Positions 16,851 through 25,497 of a stretch of DNA of 64,000 nucleotides are shown here, piece after piece; the stretch's first letter is position 1, and the number at the start of each line of letters is the position of its first letter. Position numbers and translations under genes: made by a program. The stretch covers positions 106,648-170,647 of the forward strand of contig NZ_RCZC01000004.1 in assembly GCF_006439055.1 (NCBI RefSeq), read 5' to 3'. The stretch comes from Sphingomonas glacialis. Its GTDB lineage: Bacteria; Pseudomonadota; Alphaproteobacteria; Sphingomonadales; Sphingomonadaceae. Under the pieces are notes generated by a model. That model worked only from the letters and a program-made list of their open reading frames with translations. It was not told the origin of the DNA and did no database searches.

Positions 16851-16869
16851 CACACTGAGGTATAATTGC
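16851..16869 (+). promoter_or_regulatory. ATAC-N4-GTATAAT promoter/operator element 5
   Basis: Reads ACAC TGAG GTATAAT TGCC (position good to one base). The -10 is perfect and the half-site deviates at one base. The Tat-exported hydrolase starts about 115 nt downstream. Confidence 0.65.
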
Positions 16870-16981
16870 CGCTGTCCGCGTCGACGGACATCGTGGTGAG
16901 CGCCACCACGAGCCGCTCCGGCCTCGAGGTTCGGACGACTGTGCGATTCCTCGCGGATCCCGCACGGCAAGGGAGGCTGAT

Positions 16982-17962
16982 TTGACCGAGAGAAGCGAAA
17001 CCATCGGATCAAAGACTTCCCGCCGGGAGGTTCTTGCAACGGCAACGGGCGTCGCGGCGGTCCTGGCCGCGCCCTGGGCAGCGCACGCCCAATCCGGCCG
17101 CCACTCCATTCCCAGGATACCCACGAAAGGAACCGATCCAATGACGACGGCAACGATGAAGGACGGCACGAAGATCTTCTACAAGGACTGGGGAACCGGC
17201 CCCGTGGTGACCTTCTCGCACGGCTGGCCGCTAACGGCCGACGCATGGGATGCCCAGATGTTCTTCCTTGGCATGCACGGGTTCCGCGTGATCGCCCATG
17301 ATCGCCGCAGCCATGGCCGCTCGGAGCAGACGTGGAACGGCAACGACATGGACACCTATGCCGACGACCTCGCGACGCTGCTGGAGACGCTGAACGTCGA
17401 GGGTGCGACCATGGTCGGCCATTCGACGGGTGGTGGCGAAGTCGCCCGCTACGTCGGTCGTCATGGCACCGCGCGAGTGAAGAAGGCAGTCCTCATCGGA
17501 GCCGTGCCGCCCCAGATGCTCCAGACGCCGACCAATCCGAATGCCGCGCCGATGAGCGTGTTCGACGGTTTGCGGGCCGGCTTCCTCGGCGATCGCCCGG
17601 CCTTCTTCGAGGGGCTTGCGCACCCTTTCTTCGGCTACAACCGGCCCGGCGCGAAGGTCTCGCAGGGCCAGATCGGCTCGTTCGTGCAGCAGGGCATGAT
17701 GGGCGGCTTCAAGGGTGAGTACGACTGCATCAAGGCCTTCTCCGAGACCGACTTCACGGACGATCTCAAGAAGATGACGATCCCGACGCTGATCCTGCAC
17801 GGGGAGGACGATCAGATCGTTCCGATCGACATCGCCGCTCGCAAGCAGATCAAGCTGCTGCCGAAGGCGGAACTCAAGGTCTATCCGGGCGCCCCGCACG
17901 GCATGTGCGTCACGCATGCGGACAAGGTGAACGCGGATCTGCTTGCATTCCTCAAGAGCTGA
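16982..17962 (+). CDS. Tat-exported alpha/beta hydrolase, non-haem chloroperoxidase-like
   Basis: The product has 326 residues. The N-terminus has a twin-arginine signal ([12 protein letters not shown], hydrophobic core, AHAQ near residue 37), so it is exported folded. The catalytic domain then begins like cytosolic family members ([17 protein letters not shown]), with [10 protein letters not shown], nucleophile elbow GHSTGGGE, acid in HGEDDQIVP and histidine in GAPHGMC. This matches cofactor-free haloperoxidase/perhydrolase-type esterases. TTG start supported by AGGGAGG 7 nt upstream. An internal ATG exactly at the domain start could give a cytosolic form. It sits alone between element 5 and a strong terminator. 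Confidence 0.88.
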   Translation: MTERSETIGSKTSRREVLATATGVAAVLAAPWAAHAQSGRHSIPRIPTKGTDPMTTATMKDGTKIFYKDWGTGPVVTFSHGWPLTADAWDAQMFFLGMHGFRVIAHDRRSHGRSEQTWNGNDMDTYADDLATLLETLNVEGATMVGHSTGGGEVARYVGRHGTARVKKAVLIGAVPPQMLQTPTNPNAAPMSVFDGLRAGFLGDRPAFFEGLAHPFFGYNRPGAKVSQGQIGSFVQQGMMGGFKGEYDCIKAFSETDFTDDLKKMTIPTLILHGEDDQIVPIDIAARKQIKLLPKAELKVYPGAPHGMCVTHADKVNADLLAFLKS

Positions 17963-17970
17963 AGTGGATC

Positions 17971-17998
17971 GGCAGGTCGGGCACGCACCCGGCCTGCC
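17971..17998 (+). terminator. strong hairpin terminator
   Basis: GGCAGGTCGGG pairs with CCCGGCCTGCC (11 bp, one G-U) around CACGCA, followed by the pyrimidine-rich TCTCTTCT. Confidence 0.8.
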
Positions 17999-18360
17999 TC
18001 TCTTCTGCTGATCGAGCACGTCAGGTGCGCCTCCGCAGCATTCGCTGGAGCTTTGCCCGTAAAGGTGGAGGGTCGCTCGGGGACGCGCGAGCGAAGGGGC
18101 GGACTCGATGACCTCGAGGCCCCCTTTGCCTAAACGGGTGATGTTATCGAGCTGCAGACAGGGTTCGTCGAGGGTGTTCGCGCTTCTGTGGGGCTCGGCG
18201 AGCCGGGGACGAGCGTTGGTCAGGCGAGAGCCAACGCGCTCGAGGTGGTCGTGGATCTGCGGCCGAGGCCGTTCCGATCACGCCGATCGCTGTTCGCGAA
18301 GCGCTTGGAATCTGACAGGTAGCGGATAGAAAGTCTGTTTTTGCAGAAGGCGTGCCCGGA
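17999..18360. other. intergenic, no gene recognised
   Basis: No frame with credible coding features. It should contain the promoter of the next gene; a TAGCGGATAGAAAG stretch near 18320-18335 is AT-enriched, but no clear boxes were found. Confidence 0.35.
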
Positions 18361-19341
18361 ATGACCTCGCTCTATTCGCGCATGCGCGAACACGGCACGC
18401 TGACCGAGGCGCCCCGCGACATCCCGGACGCCGTGTTCGCACTGCCATCGACGCTCAACTGGATGCGGGCGCAGGCGATCCTCGTGACCGAACTGAGTGT
18501 GGATTTCCGATCCGCACGGACATTCTATCAGAAGGTGCAGCGCAAGGATCTGCCCGAAAGGCAGCTGAATTCCGTCCTCGAGCAGCTGCTCTTCTCCCTT
18601 AATCAGATAGCGGCGCTCAAAGCGCTGGCCACCGTGCCGAACAAGGCCGACGTCGCGCGGGTCGGGATCGTGACTTGGTACTACGGCGTGTACGGCGCCG
18701 CCTCGGCTATGATCGCGGCCAACGACGGGTCTTTCCCGGAGACGCATGCCGCCACCGCGACGCAATGGGACAGGCAGTTCGCCGTGACGGGGCTCGCGAT
18801 GCCGCCGTTCGCGGATCGCCTCGGCAGTCTGGTTGCGGCGCGGGTGAAGCAGGAGTTGATCGCGCCCAAGGCTCGCGGCACGCACTCGCTGACTACCGTC
18901 CCGACCACCCTCGAGCAGGCGTGGGGCTGCCACGCGGAGTATCTGTCCGGCACGGCCGGATGGGAGCAGTGGAACGTCGAGCAGCGCGTTCGGCAGTCCA
19001 CCGACTTTCGCGCGCTCGGGGTGGACAGCTTTCGCACCAAGGCCGCCCGCGAACTGCGGGATGGCGCGCTCGGCAAGAGAAGCATCTCGTTTCTCCACGA
19101 GGCCTCCAGGTACCGGGGGAAGGCGAATTATCGCGATGCCATCTATCTCGCCTACGGGCGGTCCGTCCCCAAGCTCGTCGATGGTTTCATCGACGACCTC
19201 GAGGTCGTCCTGAGGGCGTTCTCGGCGATGGCCGCGGGATACTGCTCGCTTCGGATGGGGCGTGACCGTTGGCAGGAATACGTCGATGACCTGGAGGAGC
19301 GGCGTGCGATTTCGCTGTCACCCGGCGACGTCTGGTTCTGA
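18361..19341 (+). CDS. uncharacterised protein, possibly HEPN-superfamily
   Basis: The 326-residue soluble, mostly helical protein is one I do not recognise as a named family. Two features suggest a HEPN-like fold: a tyrosine-rich helix WYYGVYGAASAMIAAND (compare the HAYYAAFHAA helix of HEPN proteins), and a later ASRYRGKANYRDAIYLAYG that resembles the R-x-K-A-x-Y-R-D stretch. No nucleotidyltransferase partner lies next to it. If HEPN is correct, it could be an RNase toxin or sensor; this is speculative. ATG chosen over a GTG three codons upstream because AGAAGG is properly spaced for it. Confidence 0.5.
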   Translation: MTSLYSRMREHGTLTEAPRDIPDAVFALPSTLNWMRAQAILVTELSVDFRSARTFYQKVQRKDLPERQLNSVLEQLLFSLNQIAALKALATVPNKADVARVGIVTWYYGVYGAASAMIAANDGSFPETHAATATQWDRQFAVTGLAMPPFADRLGSLVAARVKQELIAPKARGTHSLTTVPTTLEQAWGCHAEYLSGTAGWEQWNVEQRVRQSTDFRALGVDSFRTKAARELRDGALGKRSISFLHEASRYRGKANYRDAIYLAYGRSVPKLVDGFIDDLEVVLRAFSAMAAGYCSLRMGRDRWQEYVDDLEERRAISLSPGDVWF

Positions 19342-19526
19342 CGGTGGAACGGCAGCCACTCCGGACCCCGGTGCGGCATTTTGTTCGATTGTGCACGATG
19401 CGCAGCGACCCGGACCACGCTAAACTCTGCTGGCCGATCCGGTGTGAGAGAAACCGACCCCTGTCGGGACGCGGCCGTTCCGTGCTTTGGCATGTCGTGC
19501 CGCGTGCAGCAGAGGATCCTAGTGGC

Positions 19527-19982
19527 GTGGTCGAGGTGCGGGCAGGAATATTTGGCTTCTTCGATTTGGCGATGGCCGGCATCGGCGTTTGTTGCATCGA
19601 GGATATCGCGCTGTCGGTGCTCGCGACCGGCATCAGCCACCAGCATAACAAGGGATGGATTCTGGCCGATGCGGGCTGGATGGCGATGGCGCGCGATTGC
19701 GGCGCCGCGAAGCATGAGGTTGATCAGGGCTACGGCCTCGTCTGCGACCTGTCCGCCAATCCTTATAGGAACGTAATCGTTTCGGAGTGCAGCTTAGAAC
19801 CCGGCATCATGACAATCCGTCCCGGCTCTCTAGGCATGCCGCCCGACCTTGCGATCGGCAGGAGGGCCCGCAATCTGCCCAACCATTCCTGCGCCACCGG
19901 TGCGCAGCATGACCGCTACCACGTCGTCAACGGCTCGGCTAATCTTTGGACAGCCATATGGCCTCATTTTGGAGGATGGTAA
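19527..19982 (+). pseudogene. C-terminal fragment of D-threonine aldolase / D-serine dehydratase-like protein
   Basis: From VVEVRAGIFGFFDLAMAGIG onward the frame follows the C-terminal half of DSD1-type PLP proteins: IALSVLATGISHQ, GWILADAGWMAMARD, VDQGYGLVCD and the metal-site segment LPNHSCATGAQH, ending PHFGGW like intact proteins. The N-terminal PLP barrel with the cofactor lysine is absent, and upstream residues are unrelated. The fragment cannot be an active aldolase by itself. Its TAA overlaps the ATG of the RidA gene (TAATG), a relic of an operon in which PLP-enzyme imine products would be cleared by RidA. Confidence 0.7.
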
Positions 19983-20377
19983 TGAGCGATCCGCAGCTTG
20001 CGAGAACGATCCTGACCACTGCAGCGCCGACGCCCGCCGGACATTACAGTCAGGCGATCGCCGCGGGAGGTCTCCTGTACGTATCTGGGCAGCTGCCTAT
20101 CGATGCGGACGGAGCGAAGCTCGCCGACGCGTCGTTTGATGATCAAGCACGCCAGGCGATCACAAACGTACTCGCGGTAGTAAAGGGCGCCGGAGCGGTT
20201 CCGGCGAACCTCGTGAAAATCACCGTCTATATCGTTGGGGTCGATCACTGGTCGCGTTTCAACGCAGTCTATGCCACGATGTTGGGTGACATCCGACCCG
20301 CTCGCACGGTGGTCCCAGTGCCGGAGCTTCATCACGGCCTACTCGTCGAGATCGACGCGATAGCGTTGCTGCCCTAG
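19982..20377 (+). CDS. ridA: RidA family enamine/imine deaminase
   Basis: The 131-residue protein of the YjgF/YER057c/UK114 family has AGHYSQAIAAGGLLYVSGQLP near the N-terminus, then LAVVKGAGAVPANLVKITVYI and the signature region IRPARTVVPVPELHHGLLVEI. The conserved catalytic arginine is in RPARTVV. Such trimers hydrolyse reactive 2-aminoacrylate-type enamines released by PLP dehydratases. The gene overlaps the end of a broken PLP aldolase/dehydratase-like gene, matching the functional link. RBS GGAGG lies 6-7 nt upstream. Subfamily (RidA versus Rid1-7) not resolved. Confidence 0.85.
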   Translation: MSDPQLARTILTTAAPTPAGHYSQAIAAGGLLYVSGQLPIDADGAKLADASFDDQARQAITNVLAVVKGAGAVPANLVKITVYIVGVDHWSRFNAVYATMLGDIRPARTVVPVPELHHGLLVEIDAIALLP

Positions 20378-20596
20378 TCTCGCCGTCCACGACGCGCGTG
20401 AGGCAGCGGGTAGGCAGACTTCTCGGTCTGGCCGCGCTCCCGTCGCGATCAAAATCGTTAGAGATCACAACGCGGGCAACATCGTGGACATGAGCCAGCG
20501 TCGTCGACCCGGCCCTGGCGCGGATCGAGGACTCTGGCAACGGCGCGAAGCGCCAGGAATAATTGCTCGGCAATGGCAAGCTGCCCGTGTCGCACG
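20378..20596. other. intergenic, no gene recognised
   Basis: No credible frame is visible before promoter element 6. Confidence 0.35.
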
Positions 20597-20615
20597 ATAC
20601 GCCAGTATACTTGCG
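20597..20615 (+). promoter_or_regulatory. ATAC-N4-GTATAAT promoter/operator element 6
   Basis: Reads ATAC GCCA GTATACT TGCG, with a perfect dyad (ATAC/GTAT) and -10 TATACT. The hydrolase-transporter pair begins 83 nt downstream. Confidence 0.65.
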
Positions 20616-20694
20616 CACCAGACCCCAACGGAGGATTCTCGATACGGCCGGCGTTATGCGGTCGAAGGCTTTCCTTCTTGGAAAAGGGTAAATC

Positions 20695-21564
20695 ATGACC
20701 GCCAGGGCCGCCTATAGCGAGCATCTAGTATCGCGCGATCAGGGCAAGCTCTACGTCCGGGACTATGCCGGTGCGGCGCCGACGTTCGTTCTGATGCACG
20801 GCTTCCCCGACAACCTGCATATATACGATGCTCTGGTGCCGTTCCTAACCGCTGCGGGACGGCGGGTGGTGACCTTCGACTTCCTTGGGTTCGGCCAGTC
20901 CGAGAAGCCGCTGGGGGCGACGTATACCTTTCAAGACCAGCTGCGTGATCTGGCAGCCGTGGTCGATGAACTCGGGCTTGGAAAATTCGTGCCGGTCGCG
21001 CATGATTCGTCGGGTCCGACGGCGATCAACTATACGCTTGCGCATCCCGATCACGTCGCTGAGCTGGTCATCCTAAACTCGGGTTACGACGATGCCTTTC
21101 CCGTGACGTGGCCTGAGATGGTTAGCCTGTTCGCAAATCAGAGTATGGCGCCGCTGGCGCGGGCCATCGCGCAAAGCCCTGCGCAGTTCGGCTGGCTGCT
21201 GGCATGGCAGAAGAACCGGTTCAGTTCGGCTCAGCCGACCGACCAGCGTGATCGGTTCAACGTCGGCGTGGGACGGGTCATCGCGGACAATTTCATCGAA
21301 GAGCCCAGCAGCGGGCCCGCGTTCATTTCGCTGGCTTCTGAGTTCTATGCCGAACTAGCGCGCAACTCGAAGCATCTGCCGGAGCTCAAGACGTTGGAGA
21401 TGCCGGTGAAGGTAATCTGGGGTGAATATGACCCGTACGTAACCACCGACGTCGGGCGCGATCGCGCCTCGCACTTTCGGAACGCCTCGTTTTCACTCCT
21501 CCGCGCAGGACACTGGTTGCAGGCCGACCTCCCTGGTCTCGTCGCCAGGGAGATGCTTGCTTGA
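20695..21564 (+). CDS. alpha/beta hydrolase, haloalkane-dehalogenase/epoxide-hydrolase-like
   Basis: The 289-residue cytosolic protein has HGFPDN (oxyanion hole), DFLGFGQSEKP, the elbow VAHDSSGPTA, acid region WGEYDPYV and C-terminal histidine in AGHWLQ. The elbow is ambiguous. Aligned with haloalkane dehalogenases (VHDWG), Asp would be the nucleophile; aligned with esterases (GxSxG), the first Ser would be. The sequence otherwise fits the dehalogenase/epoxide-hydrolase branch. AAAGGG precedes the ATG. The DHA2 transporter follows after 48 nt on the same strand, so a shared detoxification transcript is likely. Confidence 0.8.
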   Translation: MTARAAYSEHLVSRDQGKLYVRDYAGAAPTFVLMHGFPDNLHIYDALVPFLTAAGRRVVTFDFLGFGQSEKPLGATYTFQDQLRDLAAVVDELGLGKFVPVAHDSSGPTAINYTLAHPDHVAELVILNSGYDDAFPVTWPEMVSLFANQSMAPLARAIAQSPAQFGWLLAWQKNRFSSAQPTDQRDRFNVGVGRVIADNFIEEPSSGPAFISLASEFYAELARNSKHLPELKTLEMPVKVIWGEYDPYVTTDVGRDRASHFRNASFSLLRAGHWLQADLPGLVAREMLA

Positions 21565-21612
21565 TCACCGGACCTTCGCCGCGTCTGCGGAGAAGACATT
21601 GGAGCGCGGACG

Positions 21613-23220
21613 ATGCCCGAAGACCTTTCCGCGGCCGTGTCGGCCGCCCGCACGAGCGACCGCACCGACAAGAGACCATCCGAGGTACGCGGCGGAGCTC
21701 AATCGAAGCGGCTGCTTCTACTGTGCGTGTCCGTCCCATCGTTCATGATCAATCTGGACGGCAACATCGTGGCGGTCTCTCTGCCTTCCATCGGGCGGGC
21801 GCTCCACGCGGATTTCGCGGCGATCGAGTGGGTGATCAGTGCCTACACCTTGACGTTTGCTGCCCTCGTGATGCCTGCGGGGGCGCTCGCCGACCGCTAC
21901 GGACGCAAACGGATCCTCGTCGTGGGGCTTGCCGTCTTCACGCTCGCCTCCTTCCTCTGTGGCGCAGCTCCGACGGCTGTGATCCTGAACGCCGCCCGTG
22001 CCATGCAGGGGGTGGGGGCCGCGCTGCTGCTGAGCGCCGCGCTCGCACTTCTATCGAAGGAATTCCAAGGCGCCGAGCGAGCGCCCGCGTTCGCATTCTG
22101 GGGTTCCGTCATCGGCATCGCGATCACGCTTGGTCCGCTCGTGGGCGGCGTCCTCACCCAGACGCTCGGCTGGGAATGGGCCTTCTACGTCAACGTGCCG
22201 GTCGGAATCGTCATGATAGCGCTGAGCGTGCGTGCCGTTCCTGAATCCCGTGATCCCGACAGCGCCAAGGTCGATGTCGCCGGCGCGGGATCCTTCGCCG
22301 CTGCGCTCTTCCTGCTCACGTTCGCGCTGATCTCGGGCAATCATCGCGGCTGGTCGGATCCTCTGGTGGTGGCCACGCTATCGGTCTCGGTCATCCTGTT
22401 TATCGTGTTCGGCTTGGTCGAGACGCATCAGGCCCGTCCGATGCTCGACCTCAGCTTCTTCCGTCTGCCGACCTACGTCGGGGCCAATCTCGCTGGTCTG
22501 ACGTACGCAGCGGCGCTCCTGACGATGCTGACGTACATACCGCTGTACTTCCAAGGGGGGATGAACGTGTCGCCGACGACGGCTGGCCTCATGATGGTGC
22601 CGATGGCGCTGCCGTTGTTTATCGTGCCGCGCCTGGTCGCACGGTATCTGACGCACTGGATGACCGGGCGCGCGCTACTCGCGCTTGGGCTCACCTTCGT
22701 GAGCATCGGGCTCTTCGCGCTTTCCGCGCTGGCATCCGCGTTCGCCCCAGGGCCCATGCTGATCGCGATGGCGATCGCCGGGATCGGTGCGGGTATCCTA
22801 AACGGCGAGACCGCAAAGGTCGGCCTTAGTGTCATCCCGCCGGCCCGGGCCGGGATGGCGGCGGGGGTGGGCGGCACGGTCCGCTTCGCCGGCATAGTCC
22901 TCGGCTTCGCCGGGCTCGGCGCCATTCTTTTCGAACGGATCAGCGCTTTCCTCGATGCGGCTCCGATCGGGCCCCGCGGTCGTGATCTCTCCTCGGCAAG
23001 CACGTTCATCGCGTCCGGCGATCTGTCGGCAGCCGCGCGCCTGCCCGGCACATCGGTTGCGCTCGCGCACGCCGGCTTTGCCGCGGGCTACCAGACGCTG
23101 TTCGCTGTGGCGGCGGTTATCGCGCTGGCCGGCGCGATGTCGAGCTTGTGGCTGATTGAGGCGGTCGCACCGTCCCGGAGGGGGACGGAGTCCGACGAGA
23201 TCATTCCCGAGTTCGAATAG
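21613..23220 (+). CDS. DHA2-family MFS multidrug efflux transporter
   Basis: The 535-residue transporter has a cytosolic N-tail of about 32 residues, then 14 predicted helices. DHA2 signatures: motif D1-like LDGNIVAVSLPSIG in TM1, motif A GALADRYGRKRI in loop 2-3, and motif C FWGSVIGIAITLGPLVGGVL in TM5. It acts as a proton antiporter exporting toxic amphiphiles or dyes; substrate unknown. GGAGCGCGG precedes the ATG. It is the second gene after element 6 and ends 3 nt from the convergent DUF1304 gene. Confidence 0.9.
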   Translation: MPEDLSAAVSAARTSDRTDKRPSEVRGGAQSKRLLLLCVSVPSFMINLDGNIVAVSLPSIGRALHADFAAIEWVISAYTLTFAALVMPAGALADRYGRKRILVVGLAVFTLASFLCGAAPTAVILNAARAMQGVGAALLLSAALALLSKEFQGAERAPAFAFWGSVIGIAITLGPLVGGVLTQTLGWEWAFYVNVPVGIVMIALSVRAVPESRDPDSAKVDVAGAGSFAAALFLLTFALISGNHRGWSDPLVVATLSVSVILFIVFGLVETHQARPMLDLSFFRLPTYVGANLAGLTYAAALLTMLTYIPLYFQGGMNVSPTTAGLMMVPMALPLFIVPRLVARYLTHWMTGRALLALGLTFVSIGLFALSALASAFAPGPMLIAMAIAGIGAGILNGETAKVGLSVIPPARAGMAAGVGGTVRFAGIVLGFAGLGAILFERISAFLDAAPIGPRGRDLSSASTFIASGDLSAAARLPGTSVALAHAGFAAGYQTLFAVAAVIALAGAMSSLWLIEAVAPSRRGTESDEIIPEFE

Positions 23221-23223
23221 CCG

Positions 23224-23661
23224 TCATTCGGCGGGTGAACCGGCTGCGCAGGAGGTCGCGAGCTCGCGGCGAAGCAGAGGCAGCAGCGCTGCAGGCACTA
23301 GGAGCTGAACGGCGCCAAGGAGATAGGCATGTGTGGTGGCAAGCAGTGTGATGGCGGCGCCGATCGCGAATAGCGCGATGAATCGGAGCAATATCCGACC
23401 GGCGCGCACGTCGCCGTGCGCCCAGAGGCGGAGGCCGAGAAGTCCGCCGACGGCGAGCAGCAGATTATAGGCGCCCTGGTTCAGGAAGAGCGCCCGAAGG
23501 ATCTCGACCTGCATGTGCGGGGCGTAGCGCAGGTCGGGGTTGAGTTGAGGAAGCAGGATCGCGTTCACCCAAGGGACGGTCCAGAGCACCGCCTCGACCA
23601 TGAAGAAGCCGAAGTAGGTGGCGATCATGATGCAGGTCAGAAGTCGGGCGGCGTTGGTCAT
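23224..23661 (-). CDS. small four-helix membrane protein, DUF1304-like
   Basis: The 145-residue product has four hydrophobic segments: LLTCIMIATYFGFFMVEAVL, an LNQGAYNLLLAVGGLLGL helix, ILLRFIALFAIGAAITLLA, and AVQLLVPAALLPLL. The LFLNQGAYNLLLA stretch is typical of DUF1304. Function unknown. GGAGA lies 6 nt before the ATG. Promoter element 7 lies 60 nt upstream with a perfect dyad. Confidence 0.7.
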   Translation of the reverse strand: MTNAARLLTCIMIATYFGFFMVEAVLWTVPWVNAILLPQLNPDLRYAPHMQVEILRALFLNQGAYNLLLAVGGLLGLRLWAHGDVRAGRILLRFIALFAIGAAITLLATTHAYLLGAVQLLVPAALLPLLRRELATSCAAGSPAE

Positions 23662-23717
23662 GAGAGTCTCCTGCAGGCACGCGGATCTGCCTACCGGCTA
23701 TCGATAGACGATCCGGA

Positions 23718-23736
23718 CGCCATTATACTTTTGTAT
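23718..23736 (-). promoter_or_regulatory. ATAC-N4-GTATAAT promoter/operator element 7
   Basis: Minus strand: ATAC AAAA GTATAAT GGCG, a perfect dyad and -10, pointing at the DUF1304 gene. Confidence 0.7.
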
Positions 23737-24403
23737 CGCCCATTGCCCGCGGACGCTGTCGGTCTCTCTTCGCGGTCGACCTTGCTCGCGCCCCGATGGT
23801 CGTGAACAGGCGTAATTTCCGCGACCGCCAGTGAAGCGGCATCTCCTGCCTGGTTGAACCGCCATCGACGCCTCGTTCCGCCGGAACGGCCATTCGCCGC
23901 GCGGGCAGGGGCGGGAGATTCGCGTGGACAGGATCGACGTACAACTCGCGTCCGTCTTCTGCGGAACGAACCGACCAGAGCAGACCATTCGAGCGGAAAA
24001 GCCATATCCGCGCCTGGCCTGGGTCGTGTTCTATCCCCCCGCCATCTGCCGAGCGTTGAGAGATGGTTCTGAAGGACGCTTTTAGAAGCCGATTGATGGC
24101 TGCCATCGGCAGATCTGGCTTCCCACCGCAGGACTCTGACGATGTCTGAGCGTGTATTGTCAGAGATTTCGCAGTAAAGAGTAGTGACCCGATACGGTCA
24201 CCGAATTGTGGCGTAGTGGACGCCCCGTCTCGCGGCGTTTGTGTAGCAAGGTGAGGACAGAGTCGAACGGCGAGGACCCTCGATCAGCGAGAAGCCTGGA
24301 CTGGATCATGGCCCGTCCACGATACGCCGCTGTACGATTACTGTCCGCCGAAATCATTGCCAGCGCGATGCCATCACTCGCCTCGGCGGGATCAGACCGA
24401 GCA
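23737..24403. other. long intergenic stretch, no gene accepted
   Basis: A 127-codon leftward frame (ending 23723) lacks a ribosome site, overlaps the promoter element and has no family signature, so it is not called. A possible inverted pair around 24130-24160 (CTCTGACGATG / TTGTCAGAG) could form a weak hairpin. Confidence 0.4.
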
Positions 24404-25300
24404 TTATGGCTCGCCGCCCGGCGGTTGGCTGGCAACAGGTGTTGGGGCAGGCGTGGGCGCTCCTTCGTCCGCCGCCTCCACGAAGACCTCTCCACGGCGC
24501 CGCGGCACTCCGCCGAGGGCGCGGGCGGCGACGGTGCCCCAGTGGTAACCGTCATGTCCGATGTAGATGCGCCCGATCCCGGGGAAGGCGCCGTCCGTCA
24601 ACGCGAGTACGTAGGCGTCGGAAGCCAATGTGTGCGGCAACCGGTCGTCGCGCCTGTCCATTCCGTCATTCGTAGCCTGGAAGGCCACCTCTCGGGCTGG
24701 AAGAACCATCAACGTGACCTGACCGCAGCTTATCCGTACCCGGCTCTCCGAACGTGCCTTGTAAGGCGATATCGCGATTCTGACGCCGGGCAGAAGATCG
24801 GCGTCTGGCTCGACGAGGCGAAGCCGCCCTATCCGATGATAGGCCGCCAACACCAAGCGTGCCGTGGCCTTCGCTTCGCTCGGTGTGGGCGGATCGTCCA
24901 CGAGGGCGCGATCCACGAACACAGAAGTGTTTGGATAAGCGGGCTTCCCCCCTTCCATTAATGCTCCGGGCTGCAATGTCTCCAATGACGTTAGGACGAT
25001 CGCCTGCGGGACTGCATGGCCGGACATCATGGATACGCGCTCGGTGGCGCCCATCGAGATCGGAGCAATCAGCACGGAGGATCGTCCGCGCTCGACGAGG
25101 AATGCGTTGCCCGATTTCCTGATGGCAGACGCGGAAGTGTCGGTTCTGCCGTTCCGGATGGGTCCGAAGGCGGTCACCCGACACTCGCCCAGTCTGGAGT
25201 GGAATTGTTGCGTATGGGGGGCTGGCTCGGTCTCGGGCGCGAAAGCGCCAAGACCAAGGACAGCTAGAAGAAGTGGGGTGATTGCGATCACGTCGAACAT
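24404..25300 (-). CDS. exported metallo-beta-lactamase-fold protein lacking the metal ligands
   Basis: The 298-residue product has a signal peptide (LLLAVLGLGAF, about 20 residues) and a proline-rich C-tail. The body follows the MBL fold: CRVTAFGPIRNG like the first strand, AYPNTSVFVDRA, AAYHRIGRLRLVEPDADLL, PGVRIAISP and VTLMVLPAREV. But the metal motif HxHxDH is replaced. Where relatives have LTHAHPDHIGG, this protein has LTSLETLQPGAL (about residues 100-112), and the GHTPGH histidine segment reads PYKARSESR. It is therefore predicted to be a catalytically dead, periplasmic binding or regulatory protein. Homology is inferred by eye. Element 8 lies 61 nt upstream. Confidence 0.6.
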   Translation of the reverse strand: MFDVIAITPLLLAVLGLGAFAPETEPAPHTQQFHSRLGECRVTAFGPIRNGRTDTSASAIRKSGNAFLVERGRSSVLIAPISMGATERVSMMSGHAVPQAIVLTSLETLQPGALMEGGKPAYPNTSVFVDRALVDDPPTPSEAKATARLVLAAYHRIGRLRLVEPDADLLPGVRIAISPYKARSESRVRISCGQVTLMVLPAREVAFQATNDGMDRRDDRLPHTLASDAYVLALTDGAFPGIGRIYIGHDGYHWGTVAARALGGVPRRRGEVFVEAADEGAPTPAPTPVASQPPGGEP

Positions 25301-25357
25301 ACCTGGTTCCGCGCGTAGCTTGGAAGATGCTCGAGAGTGACAGATGAGTTACCTAAT

Positions 25358-25376
25358 GGATATTATACGGAAGGAT
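25358..25376 (-). promoter_or_regulatory. ATAC-N4-GTATAAT promoter/operator element 8
   Basis: Minus strand: ATCC TTCC GTATAAT ATCC. The -10 is perfect and one half-site base deviates. It points at the exported MBL-fold protein. Confidence 0.6.
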
Positions 25377-25497
25377 GTGCATGTGTAATTCGCATTCCCA
25401 CGCGCCGCGAAATCTTCCTCGACGATAGGTCGGTGTCAGGACTGGCGCGCGCCACGAAGTTCGCCGCCACGTGGTCGCTGGAGTCAAATTGCGATCG

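Noticed and set aside
23723..24106. 127-codon leftward frame upstream of the DUF1304 promoter
   Set aside because: It overlaps the promoter element, lacks a ribosome site and shows no family signature.
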